Source of the DNA: Microbacterium sp. zg-B185
GTDB taxonomy: Bacteria; Actinomycetota; Actinomycetes; Actinomycetales; Microbacteriaceae
Direction of reading: 5' to 3'
DNA: 64,000 nt
Assembly: GCF_030246885.1 (NCBI RefSeq)
Contig: NZ_CP126739.1
Location: 3,038,001-3,102,000 of the forward strand
Shown: positions 42,777 through 55,560 of the stretch, piece by piece
Position numbering within the stretch: position 1 is the first letter of the stretch
Layout of the letters: each line of letters opens with the position of its first letter
Notes under the pieces: model-generated
Database searches by the model: none
What the model was told of the DNA's origin: nothing
The model's input: only the letters and a program-made list of their open reading frames with translations
Position numbers and translations under genes: made by a program

Positions 42777-43445
42777 ATGGCCGTGCCCCCCGCCCTCGAC
42801 GATTCCGCCGCCCTGTGGTCCGCCCAGACTGCGGAGCGAGCCGGTCGACCGCTGCTGGTCCTGCTGCACGGGTACGGCGCCGATGAACGCGACCTGTTCG
42901 GGTTGGTCCCGCACCTTCCGCCGCAGTTCGTCGTTGCGGCCCTGCGTGCGCCGCTCGCACCGCCCTTCCCCGCCCCGGGCTATTCCTGGTATCCCATCGA
43001 GGGCATGGAGGGACGCGATGCCCGGCACGTGACCGATGCCGCGTCCCTGGTGGTCGACTGGGTGGACGCGGTCACCGCCGACGCCCCCGTCGGACTGCTC
43101 GGCTTCTCTCAGGGCGCCGCCGTCGCCCTGCAGGCGCTGCGACTGCAGCCGGAGCGATTCGCGTTCGCGGTGAACCTCAGCGGCTACGCCACGCCGGGCG
43201 AGCTGCCGGGAGATGCGGCGCTCGCCGAGCGACGCCCGCCCGTCTTCTGGGGACGGGGAACACACGACGACGTGATCCCGCAGTTCCTGGTCGAGCACAC
43301 GGTGACCTGGCTGCCTGAGCACGCCGACCTCAGCGGTCGCGTCTACCAGGGGCTGACCCACAGCGTCTCGGAGCCGGAATTGGACGACGTGCGGGTCTTC
43401 CTGCACAAGCAACTCGAGATCCTCGAGCCGGACCCGCAATCCTGA
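42777..43445 (+). CDS. Alpha/beta-hydrolase, carboxylesterase/phospholipase type
   Basis: A 222-aa alpha/beta hydrolase of the YpfH/carboxylesterase 2 group. The oxyanion segment is VLLHGYGADERDLFGLV, the nucleophile is in LLGFSQGAAVALQAL, the acid is in GTHDDVIP and the His in YQGLTHSVSEPEL. Residues YSWYPIEGMEGRD match family members. It is cytoplasmic (no signal). ATG 42777 is chosen because the upstream AATGAT lies 6 nt before it in leaderless fashion and the family start aligns. It ends 8 bp before a perfect 11-bp hairpin. Confidence 0.88.
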   Translation: MAVPPALDDSAALWSAQTAERAGRPLLVLLHGYGADERDLFGLVPHLPPQFVVAALRAPLAPPFPAPGYSWYPIEGMEGRDARHVTDAASLVVDWVDAVTADAPVGLLGFSQGAAVALQALRLQPERFAFAVNLSGYATPGELPGDAALAERRPPVFWGRGTHDDVIPQFLVEHTVTWLPEHADLSGRVYQGLTHSVSEPELDDVRVFLHKQLEILEPDPQS

Positions 43446-43452
43446 ACGCCGA

Positions 43453-43478
43453 CCGGATGCCGCGCCTGCGGCATCCGG
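43453..43478 (+). terminator. Terminator hairpin after the esterase gene
   Basis: CCGGATGCCGC and its reverse complement GCGGCATCCGG form a perfect 11-bp stem with a GCCT loop. It lies 8 bp after the esterase stop. The ABC-F transcription unit starts beyond it. Confidence 0.65.
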
Positions 43479-43518
43479 GTATCATGATCGTTCCTGCCCC
43501 CGACGTGAGGAACCTCCG

Positions 43519-43560
43519 GTGAGACTGATCGACGCCTCCGCGCCCGCATCCGCGCGCTGA
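43519..43560 (+). CDS. Upstream leader peptide of the ABC-F gene (uORF)
   Basis: A 13-codon frame, GTG to TGA, reading (M)RLIDASAPASAR, preceded by GAGG at 43507-43510 with 8 nt spacing. It lies 123 nt upstream of the ABC-F start. Its start region CGGTGAG (43517-43523) can pair with CTCACCG (43571-43577), and GCCTCC inside it (43534-43539) can pair with GGAGGC of the ABC-F ribosome site (43674-43679). Such a layout is what ribosome-mediated attenuation requires: a drug-stalled ribosome on the uORF would change the leader fold. Another very short frame (43484-43522) overlaps it. It is inferred from sequence only. Confidence 0.5.
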   Translation: MRLIDASAPASAR

Positions 43561-43682
43561 CCCGTCGACGCTCACCGTCTGGGGCTTCCTCCAGCGAGCA
43601 TCGCCCCTTCGATCCGATCGAGGCCGGGCGACCGGTGTCAGCGCATCCCTGAGAGATCAGGCCTGACAACCCGGGAGGCTTC
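43561..43682 (+). promoter_or_regulatory. Structured leader between uORF and ABC-F start
   Basis: Besides the pairs with the uORF, GGGGC (43581-43585) can pair with GCCCC (43603-43607), TCAGGCCTGA is a 10-bp palindrome near 43657-43666, and the CCGGGAGG ribosome site lies at 43671-43678. Several mutually exclusive folds are possible. The whole gap 43446-43682 has no other gene. Confidence 0.45.
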
Positions 43683-45284
43683 ATGCCCATGCACTCCCCC
43701 ACCGCCTCCGTTCGGCACAGCATCGTCCTGGACCACGTGTCGTTCCGCTGGCCGGACGGCACGCCGGCGCTTCGCGACGTCTCCGGCGCGTTCGGAACCG
43801 GCCGCACCGGACTGGTCGGCCGCAACGGCTCCGGCAAGTCCACGCTGCTGCGCCTGATCGCGGGCGAGCTCACCCCCTCGGCCGGGCACGTCTGGACGAC
43901 GGCGGACGCCGCGTACCTGCCGCAGCGACTCACCCTGGACGTCGGACGGACCGTCGCCGAGCTTCTGGGTGTGGCCCCGACGCTGACCGCGCTGCGGGCG
44001 ATCGAGTCCGGCGACGTCGACCAGCGTCACTTCGACGTGGTCGGCGACGACTGGGACATCGAATCACGCGCGCACGCCGCCCTGGCCGATGCCGGCCTCC
44101 AGCCGGACATGCTCGACCGCAGCGTCGGGGAACTCTCCGGCGGGGAGTCGGTGCTCGCCGCGATCGCGGGCATCCGGCTCGGCACGCCGTCGATCACGCT
44201 GCTGGACGAGCCGACGAACAACCTCGACCGCGACGCCCGCGCACGCCTGGCGGCCATGGTCCGCGGCTGGCCGGGCGCGCTGATCGTGGTCAGCCACGAC
44301 CTGTCATTGCTGGAGCTCATGGACGACACCGCGGAGCTGTACGACAGTGCGCTGTCGACTTTCGGCGGGCCGTACTCGCAGTGGCGTGCCTGGCTGGATG
44401 CCGAACAGGACGCCGCCCGGCAGGCGGAGCGAGCGGCTGTGCAGGTCGTGCGCCGAGAGAAGCGGGAGCGGATCGAGGCGGAGACGACGATCGCGCGGCG
44501 TGAGCGGACCGGTCGCAAGGCCTCCGCGGAGAAGCGGCTGCCGAAGATCGTCATGAACGCGCGCAAGCGGGAGGCGCAGGTCTCGGCCGGCAGGCTGCGC
44601 GGCGAGAAGGCGGAGCGGGAGGCGACGGCGCGCGCTGCGTTGGAGACCGCTGAGCGCCGTGTCCGCGACGACGATGCCGTCCGCATCGATCTGCCCGATC
44701 CGGGGGTTCCGGCCGGCAGACGCATCGCGAGCATCGGCGACGGCGAACGCTCCTGGTACATCCGGGGACCGGAGCGGGTCGCGCTGGTCGGCGCGAACGG
44801 CGTGGGCAAGACGACCCTTCTCGAGTGTCTGGTCGGCGGCGGGTGCGAGCGCGCCGCCGCGCAGACAGACCGCATCGGCTACCTGCCGCAGCGTGTCGAC
44901 ACGCTCGACGAGGCGGCGTCCGTCCTGGCGAACGTGCGCTCCGCGGCACCGGCGGTGCCGGATCGCGAACTGCGCAACCGGCTCGCGCGCTTCCTGCTGC
45001 GCGGCGACGCGGTCGAACGGCAGGTGGGCACCCTGTCCGGCGGTGAGCGCTTCCGGGTCGCCCTCGCCCGTTTGCTGCTGGCCGATCCTCCCCCGCAGCT
45101 GCTCGTGCTGGACGAGCCGACGAACAACCTCGACCAGGACACCGTGGACCAGTTCGTCCAGGCGCTCACGGTGTACCGCGGTGCGGTGCTGATCGTCAGC
45201 CACGACGACGCGTTCCTGGACCGGCTCGGCATCGATCTGACCCTCGAACTGAGCACCGACGGTCGGATCACGCAGCAGCGGTGA
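43683..45284 (+). CDS. ABC-F family ATPase (probable ribosome protection)
   Basis: A 533-aa soluble protein with two ABC ATPase domains and no membrane segment. NBD1 has GRNGSGKSTLLRLIAGEL, LSGGESVLAAIAGI and LLDEPTNNLDRDA; NBD2 has GANGVGKTTLLE, LSGGERFRVALARLLL and LVLDEPTNNLDQDT. They are joined by a long Arg/Glu/Ala-rich helical linker (about residues 235-325), the segment that in ABC-F proteins enters the ribosome's peptidyl-transferase centre. ABC-F members either assist translation (EttA-like) or give antibiotic resistance. The leader with a uORF upstream points to an inducible resistance factor. Ribosome site GGGAGG with ATG 43683. Confidence 0.9.
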   Translation: MPMHSPTASVRHSIVLDHVSFRWPDGTPALRDVSGAFGTGRTGLVGRNGSGKSTLLRLIAGELTPSAGHVWTTADAAYLPQRLTLDVGRTVAELLGVAPTLTALRAIESGDVDQRHFDVVGDDWDIESRAHAALADAGLQPDMLDRSVGELSGGESVLAAIAGIRLGTPSITLLDEPTNNLDRDARARLAAMVRGWPGALIVVSHDLSLLELMDDTAELYDSALSTFGGPYSQWRAWLDAEQDAARQAERAAVQVVRREKRERIEAETTIARRERTGRKASAEKRLPKIVMNARKREAQVSAGRLRGEKAEREATARAALETAERRVRDDDAVRIDLPDPGVPAGRRIASIGDGERSWYIRGPERVALVGANGVGKTTLLECLVGGGCERAAAQTDRIGYLPQRVDTLDEAASVLANVRSAAPAVPDRELRNRLARFLLRGDAVERQVGTLSGGERFRVALARLLLADPPPQLLVLDEPTNNLDQDTVDQFVQALTVYRGAVLIVSHDDAFLDRLGIDLTLELSTDGRITQQR

Positions 45285-45311
45285 CGGTACCGACGTGCAC
45301 CGGCGGGGGGC

Positions 45312-46331
45312 TCAGAGCCCGTTCGCGACCAGCGACCCCAGTGCGCCGAGGACCTCCGCGCTGCTCCACGGTGCGTCGCCGGCGACTTCGGCCGAGAGCA
45401 CGTTCACGCCATCGGTGAGTTCGAACATCGTGCCGGCGATGTATCCGCCGCCCGGCCGCGCATAGGCCTCCACGGCGTGCGCGCCGGTGTCCACCGGCGC
45501 CCCTTCACCCGCCCACGGAACGTCCCACCCCAGTCCCGCCGTCGAGGACAGGATGAGACGGTTGGCCGCCGTCGCGGCATCGTCCAGCAGGCACATCCGA
45601 TACGCGACGGCGGTGTCGGCGAGCGCTGTCCCGGCGGAAGGCGTGTCATGGTGGCCCAGCCACGTTCCGGTCAATTCGGCACCGAGGAGCGTGCCGACCG
45701 ATGCTGCCAGCTGCGCACAGTCCGGCGCGCTCCACCACCGGCTCCGGTCCAGCTGCCACGTCGGCTGCCCGTACGCGTCCGCGCGCGCGGCGATCTTGCT
45801 TCCCAGCTGATCGCCCAGGGAGTCCACTCGCTCTCGGGTCATGGCGCGCAGGCCCTGGAACGACCCGACGATCCGCAACCCCTCCGTCTCCCACTGCCAC
45901 GCGCAGACCCAGTCGGGATTGCACTCCTGGAAGTACAGCTCATCCTGGTCGGGCGTGAACTCCGCGCTTCCCAATCCGGCCCTGGGCAGGATCTCGAAGC
46001 CGCCCCTGACCGCTTCGCCCTCCCACTCGCAGCTGAGCCCGCCCACTCCATTGAGGGATCGCGTCCAGCGCTCGTCGCGACGGAAGACCCGCGTGACGGG
46101 TTCGCCGATGGTCTGCGACAGCTCTTCGGGGGTGAGGGCCGCCAGGCAGTCGCCGTCCATCACGGTCGGAGGCCGCTCACCGGGAGCGACCACGAGCGCC
46201 TGCGGTGCGGGTGACGACGGGGTTACCGGCGCCGGCGTCGAGGTCGGTGTCGGCGGCGGGACGGGCGTCGCCGCGCAGCCCGCGAGCAGGGCGAGCACCA
46301 GCAGCGGGACGACGGTGAGGGGGCGGCGCAT
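45312..46331 (-). CDS. Secreted lipoprotein of unknown function
   Basis: A 339-aa lipoprotein: hydrophobic signal and lipobox LLAGC with Cys19, followed by a Pro/Thr/Ser-rich spacer. The mature domain has paired Cys (GDCLAAL, GGLSCEW, QECNPDWVCAWQWE, PDCAQLA, RMCLLDD), likely disulfide bonded outside the cell. I recognise no family; Cys and Trp-rich modules resemble actinobacterial DUF3558-like lipoproteins only loosely. ATG 46331 begins the signal peptide. It is convergent with the ABC-F gene and divergent from lhr. Confidence 0.82.
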   Translation of the reverse strand: MRRPLTVVPLLVLALLAGCAATPVPPPTPTSTPAPVTPSSPAPQALVVAPGERPPTVMDGDCLAALTPEELSQTIGEPVTRVFRRDERWTRSLNGVGGLSCEWEGEAVRGGFEILPRAGLGSAEFTPDQDELYFQECNPDWVCAWQWETEGLRIVGSFQGLRAMTRERVDSLGDQLGSKIAARADAYGQPTWQLDRSRWWSAPDCAQLAASVGTLLGAELTGTWLGHHDTPSAGTALADTAVAYRMCLLDDAATAANRLILSSTAGLGWDVPWAGEGAPVDTGAHAVEAYARPGGGYIAGTMFELTDGVNVLSAEVAGDAPWSSAEVLGALGSLVANGL

Positions 46332-46471
46332 CGTCTGTCCAATCCGTGGGCTTACGTGACAGTAGCGCGCCGAACCTTCTGCCCGGCGCGGATCGATCCG
46401 TCTCTCGCGGCTCCCGGCACGCGCGATGGCGACACGGCCCGAATGTCGCCTCCACCAGGGAGGATGGGAAG

Positions 46472-51167
<4,696 letters not shown>

Positions 51168-51175
<8 letters not shown>

Positions 51176-51941
51176 GGGCGACACCGTCCACCGGGCGGCG
51201 CAGCGGCTCCACGACGCGCTGGCCGGCAACGACGTCACCCGATTCGACCTGCGGGTGCCACAGCTGGCCACGGCCGACCTGCGGGGCATGCCCGTGCACG
51301 CCGTCGTGGCCCGCGGCAAGCACCTGCTGCACCGGATCGGCGAATGGACACTGCACTCGCACCTGAAGATGGAGGGCGAGTGGCGCGTGTACCGCCCTGG
51401 TGAGCCGTGGCGCAAGCCCGCATTCCAGGCGCGCGCGATCGTCGGCACCCAGCAGTGGGACACCGTGGGGTTCGATCTCGCCGAGATCGACCTGGTTCCC
51501 ACCGACGCCGAAGGCAGCCTCGTCGACTATCTGGGTCCCGATCCCCTGGGCCCGGACTGGGACGCGGCGGAGGCGACCCGCAGACTGGCCGCCGACACCC
51601 GGGCGGTCCACGTCGCGGTGCTCGACCAGCGCAACGTCGCAGGATTCGGCAACGTGTACGCCAACGAGATGCTGTTCCTGCGCGGCATCCTGCCGACCAC
51701 GCCGGCCACCGAGGTGGATGCCGCGGCCCTGCTGGATCTGGGCACCCGGATGATCCGCGCCAACGTGCATCGCGCGGCGCGCACCTTCACCGGCGAGGAC
51801 CGCCCGGGGCGGCGGTTCTGGGTCTACAGCCGCGCCGGCAAGCCCTGTCGCCGCTGCGGCGCCGTGATCCGGGAGGCGAGTCTCGGGGCGAGACCGACCA
51901 GCGAGCGGAACGTGTTCTGGTGCCCGCGGTGCCAGATCTGA
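51168..51941 (+). CDS. nei: DNA glycosylase/AP lyase, endonuclease VIII (Nei) family
   Basis: A 257-aa base-excision glycosylase. After removal of the initiator residue Pro2-Glu3 (PEGDTVHRAAQRLHDAL) form the catalytic N-terminus of the Fpg/Nei family. The HSHLKMEGEWRVYRPGE strand and helix, the H2TH motif (DQRNVAGFGNVYANEMLF) and a C4 zinc finger (PCRRCGAVI...WCPRCQ) at the C-terminus are present. It excises oxidised pyrimidines and nicks the strand. Start GTG 51168 overlaps lhr by 8 bp, so the two are co-translated. Confidence 0.95.
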
Positions 51942-52019
51942 GGGCGGTCCGGCTCGCACCCGCCCTCGATCGCAGCGGCCCGACCCGACAGGATGGAATC
52001 ACCGAGGGATGAGGAGGTG

Positions 52020-53462
52020 ATGGCCGTGGGCACGACCGTCTTCGAGCGACGGCGACCGGCCGCATCCGTCCTCGACCGCAGCCTGGCCGCCACCCGCCGG
52101 AGCATCTTCTGGCTCGACGATCTGCCGGACCGGCCGGCCCGTCCGCCGCTCACGGGCGACCGGGTCGCGGACCTCGTGATCGTCGGCGGCGGATACACCG
52201 GCCTGTGGACGGCGTTGCTGGCCCGACGCCGTGAGCCGGATGCGCGCATCGCGATCGTGGAGGCGCGCACGGTGGGATGGGCGGCATCCGGCCGCAACGG
52301 CGGCTTCTGCGAGGCCAGCCTGACCCACGGTCGGGACAACGGCGTGGCCCGGTGGCCGGAGGAGATCGACACGCTCGACCGACTCGGGATGCGGAACCTG
52401 GACGCGATGGGGGCGGATCTGGCCGAGTGGGGGATCGACGCGGAGTGGGAGCGGGTGGGCGCGCTCTCGGTGGCGACCGAGCCGCACCAGCTCGCCTGGC
52501 TGGACGAATGGGCTCAGGATGCCGCGGCGCGTGGCGAGGGCGGCGTCCTGCGGCTGGACGCCGCCCAGGTCCAGGCATCCGTGGCGTCGCCGACCTATCT
52601 GGGCGCCGTGTTCGAGACGCGTTCGAACGCCCTCGTGCATCCGGGGAAGCTGGCAGCCGGTCTCGCCCGGGCGGCGGAGGAGCGGAGCGTCGAGATCTTC
52701 GAGCGCTCCCCCGTGCGGCGCCTCGAGACGACCGCCCGCGGTGTCGATGTGATCACCGAGACCGGCCGCATCTCCGCCGGCCGGGCGGTGCTGGCCACGA
52801 ACGTCTTCCCGTCGCTGCTGAAGCGGAATGCGCTGATGACCGTGCCGGTCTACGACTACGTGCTCATGACCGAGCCGCTGACGGCCGCGCAGCGCTCCGC
52901 GATCGGCTGGCACGAGCGGCAGGGCCTCAGCGACGTGGCGAACCAGTTCCACTACTTCCGTCAGAGCGCCGACGGGAGGATCCTGTTCGGCGGCTACGAC
53001 GCGGTGTACCACTACGGCGGCAGGGTGCAGGCGGCGTACGAGGAGCGTGCGGAGTCCTTCCGCACGCTCGCGAGCCACTTCTTCACGATGTTCCCCCAGC
53101 TGGAGGGGCTGCAGTTCACGCACCGGTGGGCGGGCGCGATCGACACCTGCTCGCGGTTCTGCGCGTTCTTCGGCACCGCGCGTGCGGGCAGAGTCGCGTA
53201 CGCCGCCGGCTTCACCGGTCTGGGGGTCGCCGCCACCCGATTCGCCGGCGAGGTCATGCTCGACCTGCTCGACGGCGTCCCGACCGAGCGGACGTCGCTG
53301 CGGATGGTGCGCGAGCGCCCACTGCCGTTTCCCCCGGAACCGGCCGCCGCCATCGGCATCAACGCGACGCGGTGGTCTCTGGACCGCGCAGACCACCAGG
53401 AGGGGCGCCGGAACGTGCTGCTGCGAACCCTGGACGCGCTGGGTCTGGGCTTCGAGTCCTAG
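52020..53462 (+). CDS. FAD-dependent oxidoreductase (DAO family)
   Basis: A 480-aa flavoenzyme. The N-terminal dinucleotide motif is VADLVIVGGGYTGLWTALLARR, followed by a second FAD contact AIVEARTVGWAASGRNGGFCEA (ASGRNGG is a DadA/PuuB motif). FATYLxxHPGKLAAGLARAA and HRWAGAIDTCSRF...GFTGLGVAATRFAGE match the gamma-glutamylputrescine oxidase/glycine oxidase group. Probable substrate is an amine or amino acid. ATG 52020 is preceded by GAGGAGGTG; GTG 52026 has a better spacing to that site and is an alternative start. It follows nei by 78 bp. Confidence 0.88.
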   Translation: MAVGTTVFERRRPAASVLDRSLAATRRSIFWLDDLPDRPARPPLTGDRVADLVIVGGGYTGLWTALLARRREPDARIAIVEARTVGWAASGRNGGFCEASLTHGRDNGVARWPEEIDTLDRLGMRNLDAMGADLAEWGIDAEWERVGALSVATEPHQLAWLDEWAQDAAARGEGGVLRLDAAQVQASVASPTYLGAVFETRSNALVHPGKLAAGLARAAEERSVEIFERSPVRRLETTARGVDVITETGRISAGRAVLATNVFPSLLKRNALMTVPVYDYVLMTEPLTAAQRSAIGWHERQGLSDVANQFHYFRQSADGRILFGGYDAVYHYGGRVQAAYEERAESFRTLASHFFTMFPQLEGLQFTHRWAGAIDTCSRFCAFFGTARAGRVAYAAGFTGLGVAATRFAGEVMLDLLDGVPTERTSLRMVRERPLPFPPEPAAAIGINATRWSLDRADHQEGRRNVLLRTLDALGLGFES

Positions 53463-53653
53463 CGCCCTGCACGCGGGGCACGGCCCGCATGGAAGCACGC
53501 CGCGCACGCGGGCGCACGGGGGAATCCGATCCCCGCTCGAGACCGAATAACCCCTGCCGACGGGTGGGTGCGGACAAGCCGATGCGAGGGAATGAAATCG
53601 CGGCGGGTCAGGTTATCCCTGTACTCGGCAGGAATGCGCCGTTGGAGGGGACC

Positions 53654-54061
53654 GTGGGTAAGAATTACGTCGACATCGAGAACGACCGTGGTGAGATGCT
53701 GCGCTACCGCAAGCACTCGAACGGACGGGGCCTGATCGCGCACGGCGCGAAGGTGCACCCGAGCGCGATCGTGGAGATCGGCGCGTACGTCGAACCGGGG
53801 GTTCACATCGCTGCCGGCGCACACGTGGGCCGGGGCGTCTGGGTGGAGCAGGATGCGGTCATCGGCCCGGAGGCGGACATCGCGCCGCACGCGCACATCG
53901 GCTCCGGCGCCGCGATCGGAGCGGGAGCGAAGATCGGCGTGCGCACCCATGTCGGCACCGGCGCCCGTGTCGCCGTCGGCTCCCTCATCGGCGACGATGA
54001 GACGATCCAAGACGGCGAGCGCGTCGCGACCGACCGCCGCGGACTGCGCCTGGCGGCCTGA
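53654..54061 (+). CDS. Left-handed beta-helix (hexapeptide repeat) protein
   Basis: A 135-aa protein made mainly of hexapeptide repeats (AIVEIGAYVEPGVHIAAGAHVGRGVWVEQDAVIGPEADIA and so on), the left-handed beta-helix found in acyl- and acetyl-transferases such as LpxA and DapD. It lacks a recognisable catalytic His region or acyl-CoA extension, so it may be a small transferase or carbonic-anhydrase-like trimer. The first 30 residues (KNYVDIENDRGEMLRYRKHSN) are a basic, soluble lead. Start GTG 53654 has GGAGG at 53644-53648 with 5 nt spacing. Convergent with the DUF1304 gene. Confidence 0.82.
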   Translation: MGKNYVDIENDRGEMLRYRKHSNGRGLIAHGAKVHPSAIVEIGAYVEPGVHIAAGAHVGRGVWVEQDAVIGPEADIAPHAHIGSGAAIGAGAKIGVRTHVGTGARVAVGSLIGDDETIQDGERVATDRRGLRLAA

Positions 54062-54088
54062 TCCCACGCGCGGCCGAGCCCGGACGGG

Positions 54089-54487
54089 TCAGGCGAACAG
54101 GAACAGCACGACGCCGATCAGCGGTAGCGTGCCCTGGGTCACGGCCGGCCGCAGGTAGGCGCGCCCGCTGGTCAGCAGGACCAGCGAGGCGGCCAGCATC
54201 GACCCGAGGCTGAACAGCACCAGGGTCAGTCCCGCCACCCGCAGGGCAGAACCGTCGCCGCCCGTCCAGAACAGCACGAGCCCCAGAATCGCCCCGATCG
54301 CCAGGAACAGGTTGTAGAAGCCCTGGTTGTAGGCCATCGGCTTGGTCGTCTCGGCAGCTGCCTGGTCCGCGACCCGGAAGCGGCGCCACACCCGCGGCTG
54401 CGTCCACTGCACGCTCTCCATCACGAAGATGTACACGTGCAGGAGCGCGGCGAGAGCGGCGACGACCGTCGCGATGATCGCGATCAT
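54089..54487 (-). CDS. DUF1304 membrane protein
   Basis: A 132-aa integral membrane protein of DUF1304: helices at about 1-25 (MIAIIATVVAALAALLHVYIFVMESV), 60-80, 85-105 and 110-132, with the conserved ESVQWTQPRVWRRF and PMAYNQGFYNLFLAIGA segments between them. The function is unknown for the family. ATG 54487 has a TAGGGT box 6 nt upstream. It is divergent from the LysR-like gene, whose leaderless box is just 10 bp away. Confidence 0.88.
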   Translation of the reverse strand: MIAIIATVVAALAALLHVYIFVMESVQWTQPRVWRRFRVADQAAAETTKPMAYNQGFYNLFLAIGAILGLVLFWTGGDGSALRVAGLTLVLFSLGSMLAASLVLLTSGRAYLRPAVTQGTLPLIGVVLFLFA

Positions 54488-54493
54488 GGCAGG

Positions 54494-54514
54494 ACCCTAC
54501 CGCCGGACTACGCT
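54494..54514. promoter_or_regulatory. Two divergent leaderless-type -10 boxes
   Basis: On the minus strand TAGGGT (54494-54499) ends 6 nt before the DUF1304 ATG. On the plus strand TACGCT (54509-54514) ends 6 nt before the LysR-like ATG. The 33-bp gap thus holds two back-to-back leaderless promoters. Confidence 0.5.
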
Positions 54515-54520
54515 TGCCGC

Positions 54521-55273
54521 ATGGCCAAGAGCGGTGGTGGTGCGCGCGGCCGTTCGGGTCGACGGACGGGATCCGCGCGCCCGGCGCGCCTCAATCGGAC
54601 TGCCGCACCTCGCACGACCGCGAAGGGAAAGACCGCCAAGCCCAGCGCTGCCGCCCCCGCTGCACCGGCGCCGCCCCCCGCGACCCGGTTCGTGCTCGGA
54701 GTGATTCCCGGGGCGACCGCCGGCGGGTGGGTCGACGCCTGGCGCGAGCGGATGCCGCGGACCGAGCTGCAGCTGCTGCCCCTCGACGTCGCGAGCCAGC
54801 GCACCGCGCTGCTGGAACGCGGGCTGGATGCCGCGCTGGTGCGTCTGCCGATCGCGCCCGACGGGCTGTCCGTGATCGCGCTCTACGAGGAGACCGCGGT
54901 CGTTGTCACGTCGGCCGACTCCCACCTGACCGCGGTCGACGAGCTGGAGCTCGCCGACCTTGCCGGCGAGATCCTGATCGTGCCGCGCGACGATGTGCTC
55001 GGCACGGTGGTGCCCGGGGCCGTGCCGGCCGCTTTCGCCGCGCCGGAGGACACCGAACAGGCCATCGCGACCGTCGCCGCGGGTGTGGGCATCGTCATCG
55101 TGCCCATGTCGCTGGCGCGTCTGCACCGTCGCAAGGATGCCGCCTACCGGCCGCTGCGGGACGGGCCGACCTCCACCGTCGCGCTGGCCTGGCCCACCGA
55201 CCGCACCAGCCCCGAGGTCGAGGCCTTCATCGGCATCGTCCGCGGACGCACGCCGAACTCGTCACGCGGCTGA
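54521..55273 (+). CDS. LysR-type ligand-binding domain without HTH
   Basis: A 250-aa protein with an unusual layout. Residues 1-48 are low complexity and strongly basic (AKSGGGARGRSGRRTGSARP, then TTAKGKTAKPSAAAPAAPA). Residues about 50-245 match the LysR-type effector domain (FVLGVIPGATAGGWVDAWRERMPRTELQLL, LERGLDAALVRLP, VVVTSADSHLTAVDELELADLAGEIL, IATVAAGVGIVIVPMSLARLH). A full LysR regulator would have a 60-residue winged HTH before this. The basic tail could bind DNA nonspecifically. ATG 54521 has a TACGCT box 6 nt upstream, so this N-terminus is likely genuine rather than truncated. Confidence 0.8.
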   Translation: MAKSGGGARGRSGRRTGSARPARLNRTAAPRTTAKGKTAKPSAAAPAAPAPPPATRFVLGVIPGATAGGWVDAWRERMPRTELQLLPLDVASQRTALLERGLDAALVRLPIAPDGLSVIALYEETAVVVTSADSHLTAVDELELADLAGEILIVPRDDVLGTVVPGAVPAAFAAPEDTEQAIATVAAGVGIVIVPMSLARLHRRKDAAYRPLRDGPTSTVALAWPTDRTSPEVEAFIGIVRGRTPNSSRG

Positions 55274-55304
55274 GGACGGGACGCCGCACACCGGCACGCC
55301 GAGT

Positions 55305-55344
55305 CGGGGGATGTCGCCGACCTGGGTCTCTGCGACATCCCCCG
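55305..55344. terminator. Terminator hairpin between the LysR-like and CHAT genes
   Basis: CGGGGGATGTCG (55305-55316) and CGACATCCCCCG (55333-55344) form a perfect 12-bp stem with a 16-nt loop. It lies 31 bp after the LysR-like stop, between convergent genes, and so can serve both directions. Confidence 0.65.
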
Positions 55345-55474
55345 CAGAACGGCCGACCAAGACCGACGCGTCCCGATCGCGCCCCACTGGTCTTCGTGCC
55401 CCCAGCAGGCGATGCCCCCCGATATCGCCCTGCGTGTGCCGTTCTACCCATCAAGAGCCGGCATCCACCGCCCT

Positions 55475-55546
55475 GATACATCGGAGTGGCCCGATAGATC
55501 GGAGTGGCCTGATGCATCGGAGTGGCCTGATGCATCGGAGTGGAAC
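55475..55546. repeat. 18-bp direct repeats (four copies)
   Basis: Four contiguous 18-bp units start at 55475, 55493, 55511 and 55529: core GATgCATCGGAGTGGcct. Copies 3 and 4 carry a GATGCATC palindrome. The array ends 14 bp from the CHAT gene stop codon. The 287-bp region 55274-55560 holds the array, the terminator and no gene. Confidence 0.9.
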
Positions 55547-55560
55547 GTCGCGCCGCAGAT

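Noticed and set aside
55475..55546. Plasmid-type replication origin (iterons)
   Set aside because: Only four 18-bp copies, no rep gene nearby and no AT-rich unwinding region.
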